NCBI GenBank assembly: GCA_010015805.1
Contig: ML978122.1
Span: 2,824,453 to 2,888,452 of the forward strand
Source of the DNA: Rhizodiscina lignyota
Lineage: Eukaryota > Ascomycota > Dothideomycetes > Aulographales > Rhizodiscinaceae
Direction of reading: 5' to 3'
DNA: 64,000 nt
The number at the start of each line of letters is the position of its first letter. Position 1 is the stretch's first letter. Of this stretch, positions 1 to 11,515 are shown one piece after another. The position numbers and the translations under genes are program-made. Below the pieces are notes generated by a model. It was not told the DNA's origin and did not search any database. It saw nothing but the letters and a program-made list of their open reading frames with translations.

Positions 1-1265
1 CCTCGCATCTTCGTCTATTTCGTCGCGTGTTGCTAGTGCACCAGAATCCAGATTCAGTCCGAGGTCACAGGCCATTCGGAAGCTCATCCCTGAGTACACC
101 CAGCCTTTAGCTTCTCTCCCACACCCAGCCTCCCTCACAGACATCAAAGCAAGCGCTTGCACTGTCGGAAGGGATGGCTTCTCATGCTCGTCATTCTCCA
201 AGATAAGCCGTTTTGCCTCTCTGAAGAAATGTTCTCCGGCTGTAGCAGAGTCGTCCGGATCTGACCTAGCACTTGGACGTGCTGTGAAATGGCATCCCAA
301 AGCGCACATCGCGTTGACAAGGAGAGGTGTGCAATACTTTCGTCCATTTCCAGATGGCGGATTGCCGAGCATGAAGTCTCTGAAGAATAGTGATTTGGAA
401 AGCGTCGTGAAATATGCGTAATGCCAGGTGAAATACATGTTAAGCAGATGGGTGACCAGATCCGCTTCGGTCGTAACGGTCGTCCAAGACGTGATGGGAT
501 TCTCCTGCTGCATCTCGTCTATAAAGTCTAACGACATCATCCCCTCGCCCACATCTTCTCCAGCGCTGTGTCCCGCGAATAACAGATGCGAAGTGCCGCC
601 GATATATCTCGTGAAGCCATCTTCCAGTCGTAGTTCACCCATCTTGCCGGACAACTGCTTCTCAAATTCGGGCTTTGTTGACATATCCTCTTCATCTTCG
701 GACGCGAAGTCCTCATCCTCCTCTTCTATGCCAGCTTCCTTGGCAAGTATGCCTTCCGCAACCGTGTCGAGACTCTCGCATGTTCGTATGGATTTTATCA
801 GGTCTGGTACCTCTCCTTCAGGATAATTCAGGATTGCTTGTATGAGTACCTCGAGCGTCGAGTTCCGCGTCTTCAGCTTGTCAATGTCCTTCTTGTACAC
901 TCCCTTCCGCCGATGGTCAGAGTTCGGGTCGTACACGCATTCGGTATTGTATACAGAGGCGCAAGACGAGCACGCAGGCAAGTTACCATCGCACTGGGAT
1001 TCAATATCAGCTTCATGCATACAACCGCGGCGACAATTGCATTGGGATCCGCGCCATTGGGGCATACTTTACTCTTCCGCCGCCGACACGCTATACACGC
1101 GGTACTAACACACCTCCTCTTTGCCGCCTCGTCTGCAGAGACATCCTTTTTCCGATTCCGCACGCGCGCCTTTGGTCTCTGCGCCTGCTCAGGAAGCTGT
1201 GTCGCGGCGTAGCTCTCAGCATTGGTGGCGGGCGGAGCGGGTTGTAGAGGGCTAATGTTGTCCAT
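1..1265 (-). CDS. Zn2Cys6 fungal transcription factor, NIT4/NirA-like, 3' end cut by window edge
   Basis: The first 397 residues of a binuclear zinc-cluster regulator are present; the C-terminus lies beyond base 1. The ATG is at 1265. A 74-bp intron (994-1067) falls inside the zinc cluster, so the six cysteines only line up after splicing: exon 1 gives CIACRRRKSK and exon 2 resumes CDGNLPACSSCASVYNTEC. A short basic and coiled linker (KKDIDKLKTRNSTLEVL) follows. The middle region (around PITSWTTVTTEADLVTHLLNMY) and the later stretch with ALMSVREAGCGREAKGWVY resemble the fungal-specific regulatory domain of NIT4/NirA-type proteins. These proteins act in the nucleus and bind CGG triplets. The NIT4-like label is recall of the family pattern; the inducer and targets cannot be read here. 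The next gene upstream, on the same strand, is the glucoamylase. Confidence 0.85.
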
Positions 1266-2040
1266 TGAGCCTCAGGCTGTTCGAGCAGTAGCCTAGAAGC
1301 ACTCTCAGGTTACTGCGCCATGCCGCGCATCGAATATTTACTTGATGTCCGGGGTCTGGGAGTCAGAAAGGTCTTTAGTCAGGCGCCCGCTCGGTCGTAA
1401 ATCTAGAAGGCGGTCGGTGCCACGGAATTTGTCCGCGGCTTGCTGTTGATTTCAATCTTTGCGGTATTTCTGATCCGAGAAGGATTTGACGTGACTCCCA
1501 AAGCTCACAGAATCAGGATTAAATGAATCTCGAGGTTGAGGTATATTCCTGCTTACAAAAGAACGAAATTGATAGGTGGTGCCCAGCTGAGACGCCAGTG
1601 GTGCCCCCACCTCCGCAGTTATCAGCCCAAAGGGGAAAGGTGTGGAAGATTCATGCATAATCTGTGCAGAACCTCAGATATCTGGCGGATCGGAGATAGA
1701 TCCACTATCTCGCTAACTCGATGGGCAGACAGGGGCAGTTTCGCCGTCATTCTGATGTAGTCTCGTCCATGATGTTAAGAACCAATGTGCCAATGTCGAC
1801 TTGACTGTATTGGGTCTGATTCAATGCAAGTGCATAAGGGCGACAACAATTAGAACGCAAAACTGTATTGATAAGAATTCATAACTGTCTTGTATTCGTA
1901 CTCGTAACTCGTAGTTCATTCATCATAACGAACGTCGGGGGTATCATACCATGCACTATTCTCATGCAATCCCAAGCCACCTGCGCAATGCAATGCCGTC
2001 TTCACATCAACATCTCTGCCACTGCTTCCACATCCGACGA
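1266..2040. other. Intergenic, between glucoamylase 3' end and Zn2Cys6 factor start
   Basis: These 775 bases hold the 3' side of the glucoamylase gene and the presumed promoter of the zinc-cluster factor, both on the minus strand. I see only short, non-conserved open frames and no repeat or RNA gene. Confidence 0.6.
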
Positions 2041-3748
2041 CTACGCCAGCAACCTCTTTCTCGCTCTCACGGCCTGCAGAAATGCGCCGTAGCTCCACGT
2101 CAGGTCTCTAGCACCCCGCTCAAAACCGGTCACCGCATCGAATTGCTCGCTCAAAGCTCCCTCCGCATCCGTGTGGATTTTCACGACGTCTAAGAATTCG
2201 TCGCCAATTTCCTTTAATCTCTTGACAGCTGCGTTGTAGACGATTTCGTTTGCAACTCCCAATTGGAGGTCATCCCGATGCCTAGGAAGTAGTGCACGGT
2301 AGAACGGCAATGAGGTGTTGCTGATGTTGAGAGAGGCGGATGACGTGAGGTATGAGGAAGTGCGGTAGAGCGTCTCAGCAACTGTGCAAGTGCACAAGAA
2401 CCACGGATTTCCGCCATCGGTACTAATTCCGTCATATACGTCCTCGGGATAGCGTCCAACGCCTACGCCATGAAGCTCTTCAGATGCATTTTCTTGGACG
2501 CTGTGATTACATTCGTGAGGCACAGACGGCTTAGAAGAGAAATACGAGAACCACTTTGAAATGCGAGAGATCGGCGGGATTCGACTAGTGCGTTGATTGC
2601 CGGGAGATGAGTTTATCGGAAAGCGGTCCCGCTGGTCATTGACAAGGCCGAGAAGAGAGACGAGCACTTCGTCGGAGTGGGGAGGATAGGGGCTCGAATG
2701 TTTTCCTGTGCCATGAATCGCGCCCAGGAGGAGACCACAATCAAGACCAGAGCGGTCACTCGTGAGCGTTTCGACTAGATGGCCCTTCGTGTCGTCCCAG
2801 AAAAGATGCATGAAGCCCTTTAGCTTGTCTGCTTGCTTCTGATACCATTTTGCCGCGCCTTTGTCGCCAAACAAACGTGCCAGTTCAGCGCCTTCTTGGA
2901 GAGCACGGAGCTGTACCATTGCGGTGAAGAAATGTTTACCTTGGACTTCCTCCCAAAGATCAAAGCCTGATTCGCGCCAGGAGTGGGACACATACTCCAG
3001 ATCCGCCTTGATTGTCGAATTTGCTGGCATGCTAGGATAATACAGCCTATCGAACCAGTCCTCCCCCTCCATACTACTCCAGACTTCGGGATGTGTCTCG
3101 TTATATGCTCGCAGATACTGCATGAGTGTTATAGCTCGCAAAGCTGGTCCATCTCGTTGTGGTCGGCCCCAAGACTCTGTATATGGAGAGCCATCCGCCA
3201 TGAACTTTGGCTCTCCAAGCCCTTTGAGGTTGTCAAACGACCCAGACGGGTTGTCAGTATGTTGGAGCCGGTGAGATATCGTGGTAAAGGCATCGAGAAA
3301 CGTAACGAGGTCGGAAGAGAGGTCCGAGGAAGGATCATCGCGGTACAGGTCTACAATGGTAGAGGCAGTTATTGAGCCGTCTCGCACCCCTGGAGCTATG
3401 TCAGTGATATTTTGGACCTAGTGAATTAAGGAGGCACGTACATTGGTAATAGTAATTTGGCTGCCCTGGCTGTCCCCTCGATGGACTTGCTATGACAGCC
3501 CCTGGAGCAGCATCTTCCGCATTTCTGCCAATTGGTGCGAGGTTCGCGATGAGTCTCTGAACTGCTATTTGCTCTTCCCTCTCCAGCCAGCCATCGAGCC
3601 CCGGATCTGAAAGGTAAGAGGTGAACTTCGAGGTATAGGTCCGCAACGGTTTTTGGGTGCTAGGATTGTAGGTTATAGGAGGAATGAATATACTCGAGAC
3701 GTTAGGAAGGAGATGCGCCACAAAGAGAAACCACCCTAAAGACTTCAT
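2041..3748 (-). CDS. Secreted glucoamylase, GH15, without starch-binding domain
   Basis: Glucan 1,4-alpha-glucosidase, an inverting enzyme that releases glucose from starch ends outside the cell. Exons are 3442-3748 and 2041-3389; the 52-bp intron 3390-3441 splits the Trp codon before RDGSIT. The 551-residue product starts with a signal peptide (MKSLGWFLFVAHLL). Family marks are GAVIASPSRG (about 83-92), GEPKFMADGSPYTESWGRPQRDGPALRA (about 161-187; read in two parts), the general acid in DLWEEVQG (Glu249) and the general base in SEQFDAVTG (Glu517), followed by ARDLTWSYGAF. The protein ends just after this motif, so the C-terminal linker and CBM20 starch-binding domain found in many Aspergillus enzymes are absent. 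A Ser/Lys/Pro-rich insert of some tens of residues precedes VGRYPEDVYDG, longer than I expect for this loop. Function is confident; soluble dextrins are the more likely substrate, which is inference. Confidence 0.95.
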
Positions 3749-4768
3749 GTCGCTCAGATGATGCTATAAGGAATGCAGCATGAATAGAATCAAGGCATAC
3801 ACGCTCTGCATGCAAAGGTGGAAACAGAGTTGCAAGAAGTAACAAAGGAACGATCCAAACCTAGCCACAGCGGCGCAAAGAGGAAGTGACGATGGAGACA
3901 GTCTCCCAGCCTGGCAACCTGGCACCACTGGCGAATAGATCGAGCGAGCATCGTGGCGGCTGAAAGGATGAGGCCGGAACACAAGCGGGTGACAGGCTGA
4001 CATGGCAAAGTGATGTAAAATTCTGGGTCACACGACGAGATGACGACCAGCCATGCAGGAACGCCACTTGTTTTTCGGCAACGCACCCTTTTTGCGGGGA
4101 GGCCTTATCCTGGTTCTGGGTGCCTGTGCACGTGATGGGCGTCGAGGCCTCCCGAAGCTGCGGGTACACACGTACCGACATCTGAGTGCCTATGCTTCTC
4201 ACCTCCAACTCTCTAATGAATAAACAATAACAAGATGTAAAGTCGAAATCGTTCAAACATGGCAAGCCTCCGGTCGTAGGATGGACCTTCTACTAGGCTG
4301 ACTCCTGCTCCAAGTTGCCGGTAGCTTCGAACGATTCAAAGAGATGCCGACTTTGGTCAATCCTCATGTAATTGAAAACTCAGTCAACTTGAGATTTTCG
4401 TAAAGCGCCGTCTAGGCTGTAGCGGTTAAACAAGCAGCCTTCTACTTTCAAGGGGAGAATTAGCTGATGTACCGAATTCTTTTAAGATGTTCCAATTGGT
4501 CTTTCGATTTCCAACGGCTCATGATTGATGACCGTTGGAAATCAATTATGAGCGCGACGAAACCGTTTGATACTGTATCATCTGCATCTTCTCTATTTCC
4601 ATTCGTCGGTGTTCTCAAGCCAAGGTACCTGAGTATAGAAGTCCTTTTCACACCTGTTTTCACTTTAAATTCTGAGTCGTGCTTCTCCTCTCTTCACATC
4701 TTCCAGTTGTCCGTCCTCATACTTTGCTATCAAAATCCCCTATCAAGAGCTTCGCGATATTCTCCAAA
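3749..4768. promoter_or_regulatory. Divergent intergenic promoter region (glucoamylase / Gfd2-like)
   Basis: About 1 kb between two divergent starts. It must contain the glucoamylase promoter (reading left) and that of the Gfd2-like gene (reading right). Open frames here are short and have no family resemblance. I could not assign specific regulator sites with confidence. Confidence 0.5.
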
Positions 4769-5650
4769 ATGGATTCAGCACGTACACCTTCTCAAATGCA
4801 TTGTGGACATCTCCCAGTTCAAATGCCGTCTGTTAACAAATCATCTTATCTTAACCGGAAGAGAGTGGGCTCGGTCGACGATGTTGCGGACATCATTGAC
4901 GAGCTCTGCTCAAATCGCAAAGCGGATAGTTCCTGCGATCCCATCATCATTTCATTGCATACTGTCGGCGGCGGCTCCCCTGGAGGACCGACCGAGATAG
5001 GTATTTCACTGCTGGATTCGCGCACCTTGAAAGGGTCGCTTCCTTCTCATCAACATCCGCTCGTCACAACATACAACTACACCTTGCGCTCCCGCGAAGA
5101 CGTCAGCCGCGCACAGAAGAGGGTATTGCCTGGTGGGATGTGCCGTACCATCCGCACGTATGTTTCGCAACTACTGGGCCACGTCTTTCACTATGGTTTG
5201 TCTGGAGAGGCATCACCCTGCGGATGTAAAACCTTCCGTTCTTTCGAGCCCCGAGGTTCTGGAGAAGGTAATCATTGCGGCCCTACAGATCAAGCATTAA
5301 GCATAGATCTTCGTTACATTACCTCCCGTCCGATCATTCTGGTTGGACACGCAATTCACAATCATATTGCGGCGTTGACGTCAACTGGGTGGGATCCAAC
5401 AGATGTTCTGATCTCAGCTATCATTGACACCCAGCAGATAGCGGCATTTCCCTATGGCAACGGTATCTCGCTGGACAACTTGCTACACCGCCTCGACATC
5501 TTCCCGCTAAAGATGCAGCAGCACAGGCCCGCAGATGACGCAACATTCACGTTCATAGCGGCACTTCGACTTGCGGCGAAGGAGATGAGGGGGGAGAACA
5601 GGCAAAAGATCTCTGACATTGTCGATCGTAGCAATGAAATTAAAGAGTAA
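4769..5650 (+). CDS. Gfd2/YDR514C-like protein with degenerate RNase H-like fold
   Basis: A single-exon 293-residue protein; the ATG at 4769 has a good context (AAAATGG), and an in-frame upstream extension from 4679 is possible but looks like leader. The layout matches the fungal Gfd2/YDR514C C-terminal domain, which resembles 3'-5' exonucleases: an opening strand ending TEIGISLLD (residues about 77-85), a central ILVGHAIHNHIAAL strand-helix (about 191-204), then SAIIDTQQIAAF and HRPADDATFTFIAALRLA (about 254-271). In DEDDh exonucleases an Asp-x-Glu opens the fold; here the opening strand reads LHTVGGGSPGG, so the first acidic pair looks lost, while the final Asp pair remains. It may be a non-catalytic nucleic-acid or mRNA-export factor. 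The family assignment is from pattern memory and is moderate. Confidence 0.6.
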   Translation: MDSARTPSQMHCGHLPVQMPSVNKSSYLNRKRVGSVDDVADIIDELCSNRKADSSCDPIIISLHTVGGGSPGGPTEIGISLLDSRTLKGSLPSHQHPLVTTYNYTLRSREDVSRAQKRVLPGGMCRTIRTYVSQLLGHVFHYGLSGEASPCGCKTFRSFEPRGSGEGNHCGPTDQALSIDLRYITSRPIILVGHAIHNHIAALTSTGWDPTDVLISAIIDTQQIAAFPYGNGISLDNLLHRLDIFPLKMQQHRPADDATFTFIAALRLAAKEMRGENRQKISDIVDRSNEIKE

Positions 5651-5874
5651 TTGTGGGCAAGTTGGTTAAGGAGTCGAGGGTGATATGGAACTTGTTTTGT
5701 GACTGAGGGACTATGCCGAGTTTGCGGAGGGTCAAAGGAAAAGCTACGGGCAGCAGCATACAACATGTCACACCAACTGTGTCATAGAATTACATATTAC
5801 GAATGCACGTCATTGATTCATTAAAGCTCCGTCGCTGAATGCATGATCACCCCATGAAGACATAATTTATGGTA

Positions 5875-8800
5875 TCATAGTTTACCCTCAGGCCTGTACT
5901 CCGGATCGACCTTGCTCTGCTTGAAAAGACTCTTGCCCCTCAACCACTGCCTGTACGCCTTGTACCTCTTCTTCCCACCATCCTCGATGTTGACCGTGAG
6001 GGGATCATCCCCAATCTCTAAGAACTCCGCAAAATCAGCCACATCTTCCTCGTTCGGCTCCGCTGTATCCTCCATCGTACCAGGGCCACCGGCTCCATTG
6101 GCGTAATCCGCGTAGTCCTGATGCCCTTCTGGCAGCTCGTTGGAAACGACAAGGGGAAGGTTAAGCGGATGCGAGATGTATCGTTCGTATTCGTCCTGTT
6201 CGTCAGTAGTGACCGAGGGATTGAGCGAATTGTTGTAGAACTGGTTGAGTGTCCACTGCGTCATCTGACTCTTGTCTGCTGGAACGAACGTGGACGATGA
6301 TGCGGGCGTTGTTGGCTGACTCGGAATGGTACTTTGATCCGGCTGTGTATCGCGCAGTATACTCTGCTTCACTGGCGACACTTGCCCGGGCACGGGCGCA
6401 GTCAGTGGCTGCGACGGTTCGGAGCTTGCGCGGCTCTCAGATCTGTCTTCTGTAGATGGATCGACAATCGTAACTCCTTTGCGGATAACTTTCTTACCGG
6501 GTGAACCTGGTTCTGGGGGAGGTTTGCGTGGGCGAAATGGACTGAGGTCATAGAAACCCCCGTGGCTGGCTTTTTCAGCCATCAAATGCGGTTGGGAGTT
6601 CTTTCTGAACGAAAAAACTTTGGCAAAGGACGATATTACAGAGGGTCTGTAATATTCCAACCAGTAGTCGTCGTACCGGGGGATAACTGTGTCGATTGGA
6701 TCTGTCTCTGCGCCATTGGCAACAGCCGGAAGTCGCCGGGTTTCAAGAAATTTCGGCGTGAACCAGGTGAAGTAATCACGGCGGTTCAGCATCTGCTCGC
6801 TCCAGTGCCTTGGATCAGTATGATGCAAGTAGTAATCTGACGCCAGATCCCACAGCATCGGTTGCCCTTCAGCGAATATGTAATTTCCCAGGAAAAGGTT
6901 GTAGGCTTCTTGTCTCTGCGAGTCGAGGAAGGAATTGTGGTAGTATCTCTTGAACGACTCTACCATATCCCTGGATTGGCTTTGCCACTGGTTGATCTTG
7001 CGGTAGGTCCCCACCGTGTTGACGAGATGGGAACCGCCATATTGGATTGCGATAGTGTCCCCGTGATTGTGCCACATACGAGTGAATATGTTCACTGCAT
7101 CGGTGTCATATTCAACGGTTTGACCTGTAATGACACCAAGAGTGTGTAACTGTCGACCAAGTGCACGCTTCCCGATTACGAACTGAGCGGCATTTGTTCG
7201 GTCCAGACAGTCAATGCAATTGGTCCTCGCTATTCCGTTCTGTACTAAAGGCTCCTCGTTTATGCCATCACCGTTATGGAAGAAGCTCGTGGTATTGAGG
7301 ACGTCTTCAGCTATGAGCTCTAGTGTACCAATGACATCCTGACCGCGTGTTTTCGACGCTCTGCTCATGTCAAACGCCCGATAGAGGATCTGCTTGTCAG
7401 AAGGAAGCGACTGATTGAGATAGTCAATAGCTGCCCGGTATTCGTGGAGCAGTTTCGACTCTCTCGGCGTCCGTTCACGTGCCTTGATGAGGTTGACGAC
7501 ATAGATTGGTGCGCCGTAACGATCGAAGAGATTGTCAAAGTGCAAGGCGGCCGCGCTGTAGAAGGGATCGTTCAGGTTGATCTCGATATCCGGTTTTGGG
7601 CTGACTCCGCTGTTATCTTGTGTCCAAAAGAGGGGTATGCTTCCGCGATGCTGTATGTACGATGTGTATGTGGGGCTTGCGAAGAGCCTTGGACCAGGTG
7701 CATGGAAGGAAGTTGTCAACAGGTCTGACACAATCTGTTCAGTTTCAACGTCATTTGCGACGTAACCAAGGTCGTTTGTCCCTCTTTTCAGGAATCGTGC
7801 ACCTGCGAAGAACCTGGAGCGTCTTGCGATGACAGTCAGATAAATCTTTCTTCCAAAGATATCAATTGGAGCCTGATCAATGAAGCCATGTATAATTGGT
7901 AGGCACCAATCATATGTATTGCGAAGCACTCCCTGGGCTGGCTGGAGAAGATAATGATTCCAGACAAACATATCATTGAGATCAGGGGTCGCGCTCCGAA
8001 ATCCAGAGTTCAGCGCTTCCCTTTCTCGGATGATGTTCTGCTGCAGCGTCCGAGTGATGTTGTACGAATAGCTGAAATAGAAGAAATGGTCGAGGTCAAG
8101 GTGACTCAGTATACTTAGGTATCGCGTCTCTTCGGGGTTGCGATCACGCACAAACCGCGAACTCGATCCAGTCGTGATGGGCACAAGTTCTGTGCCTTCA
8201 ATCTGGTAGATGAAGTGCCCACCAATCAAAGCGACTTGAGTACGCTTCGTAATGACGAGCATGTAGTATGCTTCCGTGAAGCGGATGAATCCTAGCACTC
8301 CCCAAGTGCTGCATTTCAGCTTCAAGCCTCCAGATGCTTTGTTGCCATCATCGATGGCGTTGAGAAGTTGGTTCATCTCACGCTTATTGTAAACGATATC
8401 ATCTTCAAAGATGTCTAGATTTTCCGGCGGCGAGGTACGGTCAATCTTCAAAACTCTGAACTGCTTGTCCGCCATATCCGCACCGACCAGGTAAAACTTG
8501 GTGCTCGTCTCATACAGGGAGAACCTGTGCATCCTGTTGATGCCTTGATCCCCGACCTTCTCATACTCTGCAGTCCGATAGCGTTGCATGGTCGTTGGGC
8601 TTTGAGAGCGCTGGAAGCTCTTCGGCTCAGGCGGCTCTTCATCTTCGTCGCCTTCCGGTTCGAACGAGCCGACTTGTTCAGGTTCTGCTATCGTGGTGCT
8701 CGTGCTTCGAACTTCAAGTACAGGAACTGGCTCCGGATCTGCTTGCGATGCTCGTTCGTCTTTTCCAGTGGATTCTCCCAGCACAGAAGCTTCTCCACGT

Positions 8801-8889
8801 GATGATGTCTCACTCCTTTTAGGCAGGTCCGTGGAGTTGGAGGGTAAGACGTCCTGCTCTTGGTGTGTGGCACCGTCAAGCTTCTCCAT
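5875..8889 (-). CDS. FIG4: FIG4-type SAC-domain phosphatidylinositol 3,5-bisphosphate 5-phosphatase
   Basis: A single-exon 1004-residue protein. The ATG at 8889 has A at -3 and G at +4; the frame runs further upstream only from a GTG. FIG4 removes the 5-phosphate of PI(3,5)P2 on the vacuole/endosome and works in the Fab1-Vac14 complex. Seen: an acidic Ser/Pro N-terminal tail, then the SAC N-lobe (RFSLYETSTKFYLVGAD), LGFIRFTEAYYMLVITKR, and the catalytic CX5R(T) motif CIDCLDRTN with nucleophile Cys558. The post-catalytic region (GTYRKINQWQSQSRDMVESFKRYY) and the long C-terminal tail are as in fungal FIG4. Neighbours are divergent or convergent and not obviously related. Confidence 0.93.
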   Translation of the reverse strand: MEKLDGATHQEQDVLPSNSTDLPKRSETSSRGEASVLGESTGKDERASQADPEPVPVLEVRSTSTTIAEPEQVGSFEPEGDEDEEPPEPKSFQRSQSPTTMQRYRTAEYEKVGDQGINRMHRFSLYETSTKFYLVGADMADKQFRVLKIDRTSPPENLDIFEDDIVYNKREMNQLLNAIDDGNKASGGLKLKCSTWGVLGFIRFTEAYYMLVITKRTQVALIGGHFIYQIEGTELVPITTGSSSRFVRDRNPEETRYLSILSHLDLDHFFYFSYSYNITRTLQQNIIREREALNSGFRSATPDLNDMFVWNHYLLQPAQGVLRNTYDWCLPIIHGFIDQAPIDIFGRKIYLTVIARRSRFFAGARFLKRGTNDLGYVANDVETEQIVSDLLTTSFHAPGPRLFASPTYTSYIQHRGSIPLFWTQDNSGVSPKPDIEINLNDPFYSAAALHFDNLFDRYGAPIYVVNLIKARERTPRESKLLHEYRAAIDYLNQSLPSDKQILYRAFDMSRASKTRGQDVIGTLELIAEDVLNTTSFFHNGDGINEEPLVQNGIARTNCIDCLDRTNAAQFVIGKRALGRQLHTLGVITGQTVEYDTDAVNIFTRMWHNHGDTIAIQYGGSHLVNTVGTYRKINQWQSQSRDMVESFKRYYHNSFLDSQRQEAYNLFLGNYIFAEGQPMLWDLASDYYLHHTDPRHWSEQMLNRRDYFTWFTPKFLETRRLPAVANGAETDPIDTVIPRYDDYWLEYYRPSVISSFAKVFSFRKNSQPHLMAEKASHGGFYDLSPFRPRKPPPEPGSPGKKVIRKGVTIVDPSTEDRSESRASSEPSQPLTAPVPGQVSPVKQSILRDTQPDQSTIPSQPTTPASSSTFVPADKSQMTQWTLNQFYNNSLNPSVTTDEQDEYERYISHPLNLPLVVSNELPEGHQDYADYANGAGGPGTMEDTAEPNEEDVADFAEFLEIGDDPLTVNIEDGGKKRYKAYRQWLRGKSLFKQSKVDPEYRPEGKL

Positions 8890-10414
8890 CGTGGGGATTT
8901 GTGTTTTCACCTTTCGGGCAATACCAATGTTAGACCGCACAGCAGGCGTTGAGCATTCACCCGATCGTCCAGCTGCATAGCTCCAAGAAAGGGTCGGGCA
9001 CTATGCTCTGGAACTTCGATGAGCAAACGGTAGTGAAAATGGCTTGCCGAAGGCTGCTGAACTTTCTAGGATAGATGACAATTGTTTCGTCTAGCAGCAA
9101 AGTCGGTTAGCAGTTAGCATCTGCAGATCCATCATACTTGTTGTCTGCTCCGGCTGGAAGTGCGGCCGGACTTCGGGCAGCAGCAGAACCGCGGCACCCC
9201 CAAATGCAATCCTCAGGCGTGAAGGCATCTTTTCAGTCTTGTGTTCATTGCCTTACCGTACTCGACAAATTATGTTCACTTAGTTGAGCTATGTTAAGTC
9301 GTACTGCGTTCAGCTAGGGTTTCTCTAGTGTTCCAATAATTTCTGACGGATTCCTTATACATTTACTGCATTGTTGTCTTTTTCTGGTAACAAATCTCCC
9401 AATCCATGCCATCCCGTTGCACCGAGCCGCTCAGGAGCTCTTCACCGACGGAAAAATCCATGTGGCAAATTTCAGCTCGAGTCCGTTGCTTTTCATCACC
9501 GTAGTGGTTGCCTCTTGCCGCCGAGGCAGAAAAGCAATCTTGCGTGCGGTGTATGCGTGACGAGACGCACACGAACGCCTCGAGTGTCGCAGCTTGGTGT
9601 TGCGGCCACCCTCCGGATAAAGCTGGGATAAATGCTACGCTCGGCCAAACGGCGCTCATCCAATCTTGTCTCCATGGGGAATTATCGTGCATATTCGCCC
9701 AATATATGTCAAGCAGAGCCGGTGGGATGCTGAGCTAATTCTGGGGAAGTGTGGGCAAACGGCCAAGTCCGGTGATAATGGAGGGTGCAGAAATGCCTCG
9801 CGGTAGACGAATGAATCCAGCCCCAGCACCCTGGTCAGCGGTCGCTCGCTTCGACCACTGCTCTGGATAGTGGACTTGAGTTTTCGCGATGCCTGTTGCC
9901 CAACCATGCTCGTACTCCATCTCCTGACCCGCTCCCACAGCGCTACCAACGGTCTAGCGAAATTCTGTAGCTGGATGACACGAGCTGTAGATACCCTTGT
10001 TATCCCTCACCAAAGCACCATTAGCATTCGACGGTCTAAGGACCATCGATACGGGCCGAGGCGAGAAAATTTGCTTTGGCCCAGGCGCCGTGGATGGCTT
10101 GGTTCGCGTAACTAAGGGTCGTAAATTCGGGGATGCGGGGAAAGATGTGCATCAAACGCCGCCACGCCGGACAACCTACTCAATGCAGAGCGCCTGCGTG
10201 CTTCACTGCACTCAGCCGCTAGACAATATAGCCAAGCCATTTCCCGTACCTCTTCTCTTCTCCTCTTGTTTGCGCTTCTGGGCGGTCGCGGCGGTGTTGT
10301 CCATGTCTTTTGTGCGCGAAACCGCGCCCTCTGCGCTGCACATTCGAAATCGATATCCCAACGTTCGTGATAGATGACGTGCACCGACTCAACGGAACTC
10401 GAGGGAAAGCAACG
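8890..10414. other. Intergenic, divergent FIG4 and membrane-protein genes
   Basis: About 1.5 kb between two divergent start codons, containing both promoters. The only open frames are short, overlapping on both strands, and show no domain or family pattern. No repeat or RNA gene seen. Confidence 0.55.
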
Positions 10415-11515
10415 ATGGCTCCAACGACCAAATCTGTCGAGTTCGCGCGACGCGCCATGGAGGAAATCGGGAAACCGACGAATCCTCACGGGCTGGTTCT
10501 GGAGGCGTGGGCACAGGGCTACATGGTCGGCAGCCTGATTATCATGGCTGCGATTGCAGTTGCAAATATGAGAAAAGGCGTCATACTCCACAAACTCATT
10601 CTGATCGAGGTGCGGCGGCCAAACTGGATCTTAGGACTTATGGTGCACTAACTTTAAGCTTAATATAGCTGCTGCTCGGTACCTTTCACGGAACCTTTAT
10701 CTTTACTGACGCGCCGGTGTACGGCTGGTATCTGAGCACCACGGCAATCTTCCTCAACATGTCATGGAGCTTGCACAATGTGATTTCGTGGATCAAGAAC
10801 AAACCCTTTTTGAGCAAGAGAGTCAGCTATATCTACATCGGAACGGTAATACTAGCTCAGCCATACTGGGTTGTCGAGATCTACGCAAATTTCACCTACT
10901 TCAACAACATCAACGACATCTTCACCAAAACTCGACCTGTAGAGGCCGTATTCCGGTTCGTAGAGCGGAAGCCCCTGGCCGGCCCCCCTGCTGAATTGCT
11001 GACCATATCTTAGTGACCCATGGTGGATATTTACAACAGTTTCGCTCTTCTGGAATATCAAAGTCCGCTACGAGCTCGGCATCATCGAGATTATACGTCT
11101 GTCCCCAAGGTTTGGCGTCCTCCTCGCGGCAATGCTTCTCTCAGTTTGCTTCATTGTCGTCGATATCGTGGCAGTAACTGGCGTCTTCAACAACAACGCC
11201 CTCCCTGATGGCATCAACCCATTCTGGAAGCTGGCCTTCGTTTTCAAGTGTCTTACTGATACCATCATTCTGGACGACTTCAAGACTGCGCTCGACCGTC
11301 TTACTGACGCGAAACTACAACGTTTGGACAGCTTCAACACTGGTAGCTTTAAAAACGACCCTCTGGCCTCTCCAAGTCTACGGGCGCCCCCGCTAGGCCA
11401 CATCCAACACGTAGAAGGCAGCGAGATGGGGGAGTCCTCTCTCGCAAATGGAAACAATTTGTCATTCCAAGATGCGCTGCGTATGCAGGACAGCACAGAA
11501 CTAGCGGCAAAGTAA
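10415..11515 (+). CDS. Fungal multi-pass integral membrane protein of unknown function
   Basis: Three exons (10415-10609, 10669-10955, 11014-11515) give 327 residues. Introns are 59 bp (with a clear CACTAAC branch site) and 58 bp. About seven hydrophobic segments are visible, including GYMVGSLIIMAAIAVANM, LLLGTFHGTFIF, WYLSTTAIFLNMSWSLHNVI, IGTVILAQPYWVVEIY, DPWWIFTTVSLFW and VLLAAMLLSVCFIVVDIVAV. Conserved-looking polar motifs are EIYANFTYFNNIN and KCLTDTIILDDFKTALDRL. The C-terminus is a Ser-rich cytosolic-type tail. I recognise this as a widespread filamentous-fungal membrane protein but know no function for it. The topology recalls a receptor, which is only an impression. Confidence 0.8.

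Noticed and set aside
8890-8940. 17-residue N-terminal extension of FIG4
   Set aside because: The extension begins with GTG, whereas the ATG at 8889 has a strong context.
9363-10115. Several 80-110 codon frames upstream of the membrane-protein gene
   Set aside because: None has a family resemblance or splice partner.
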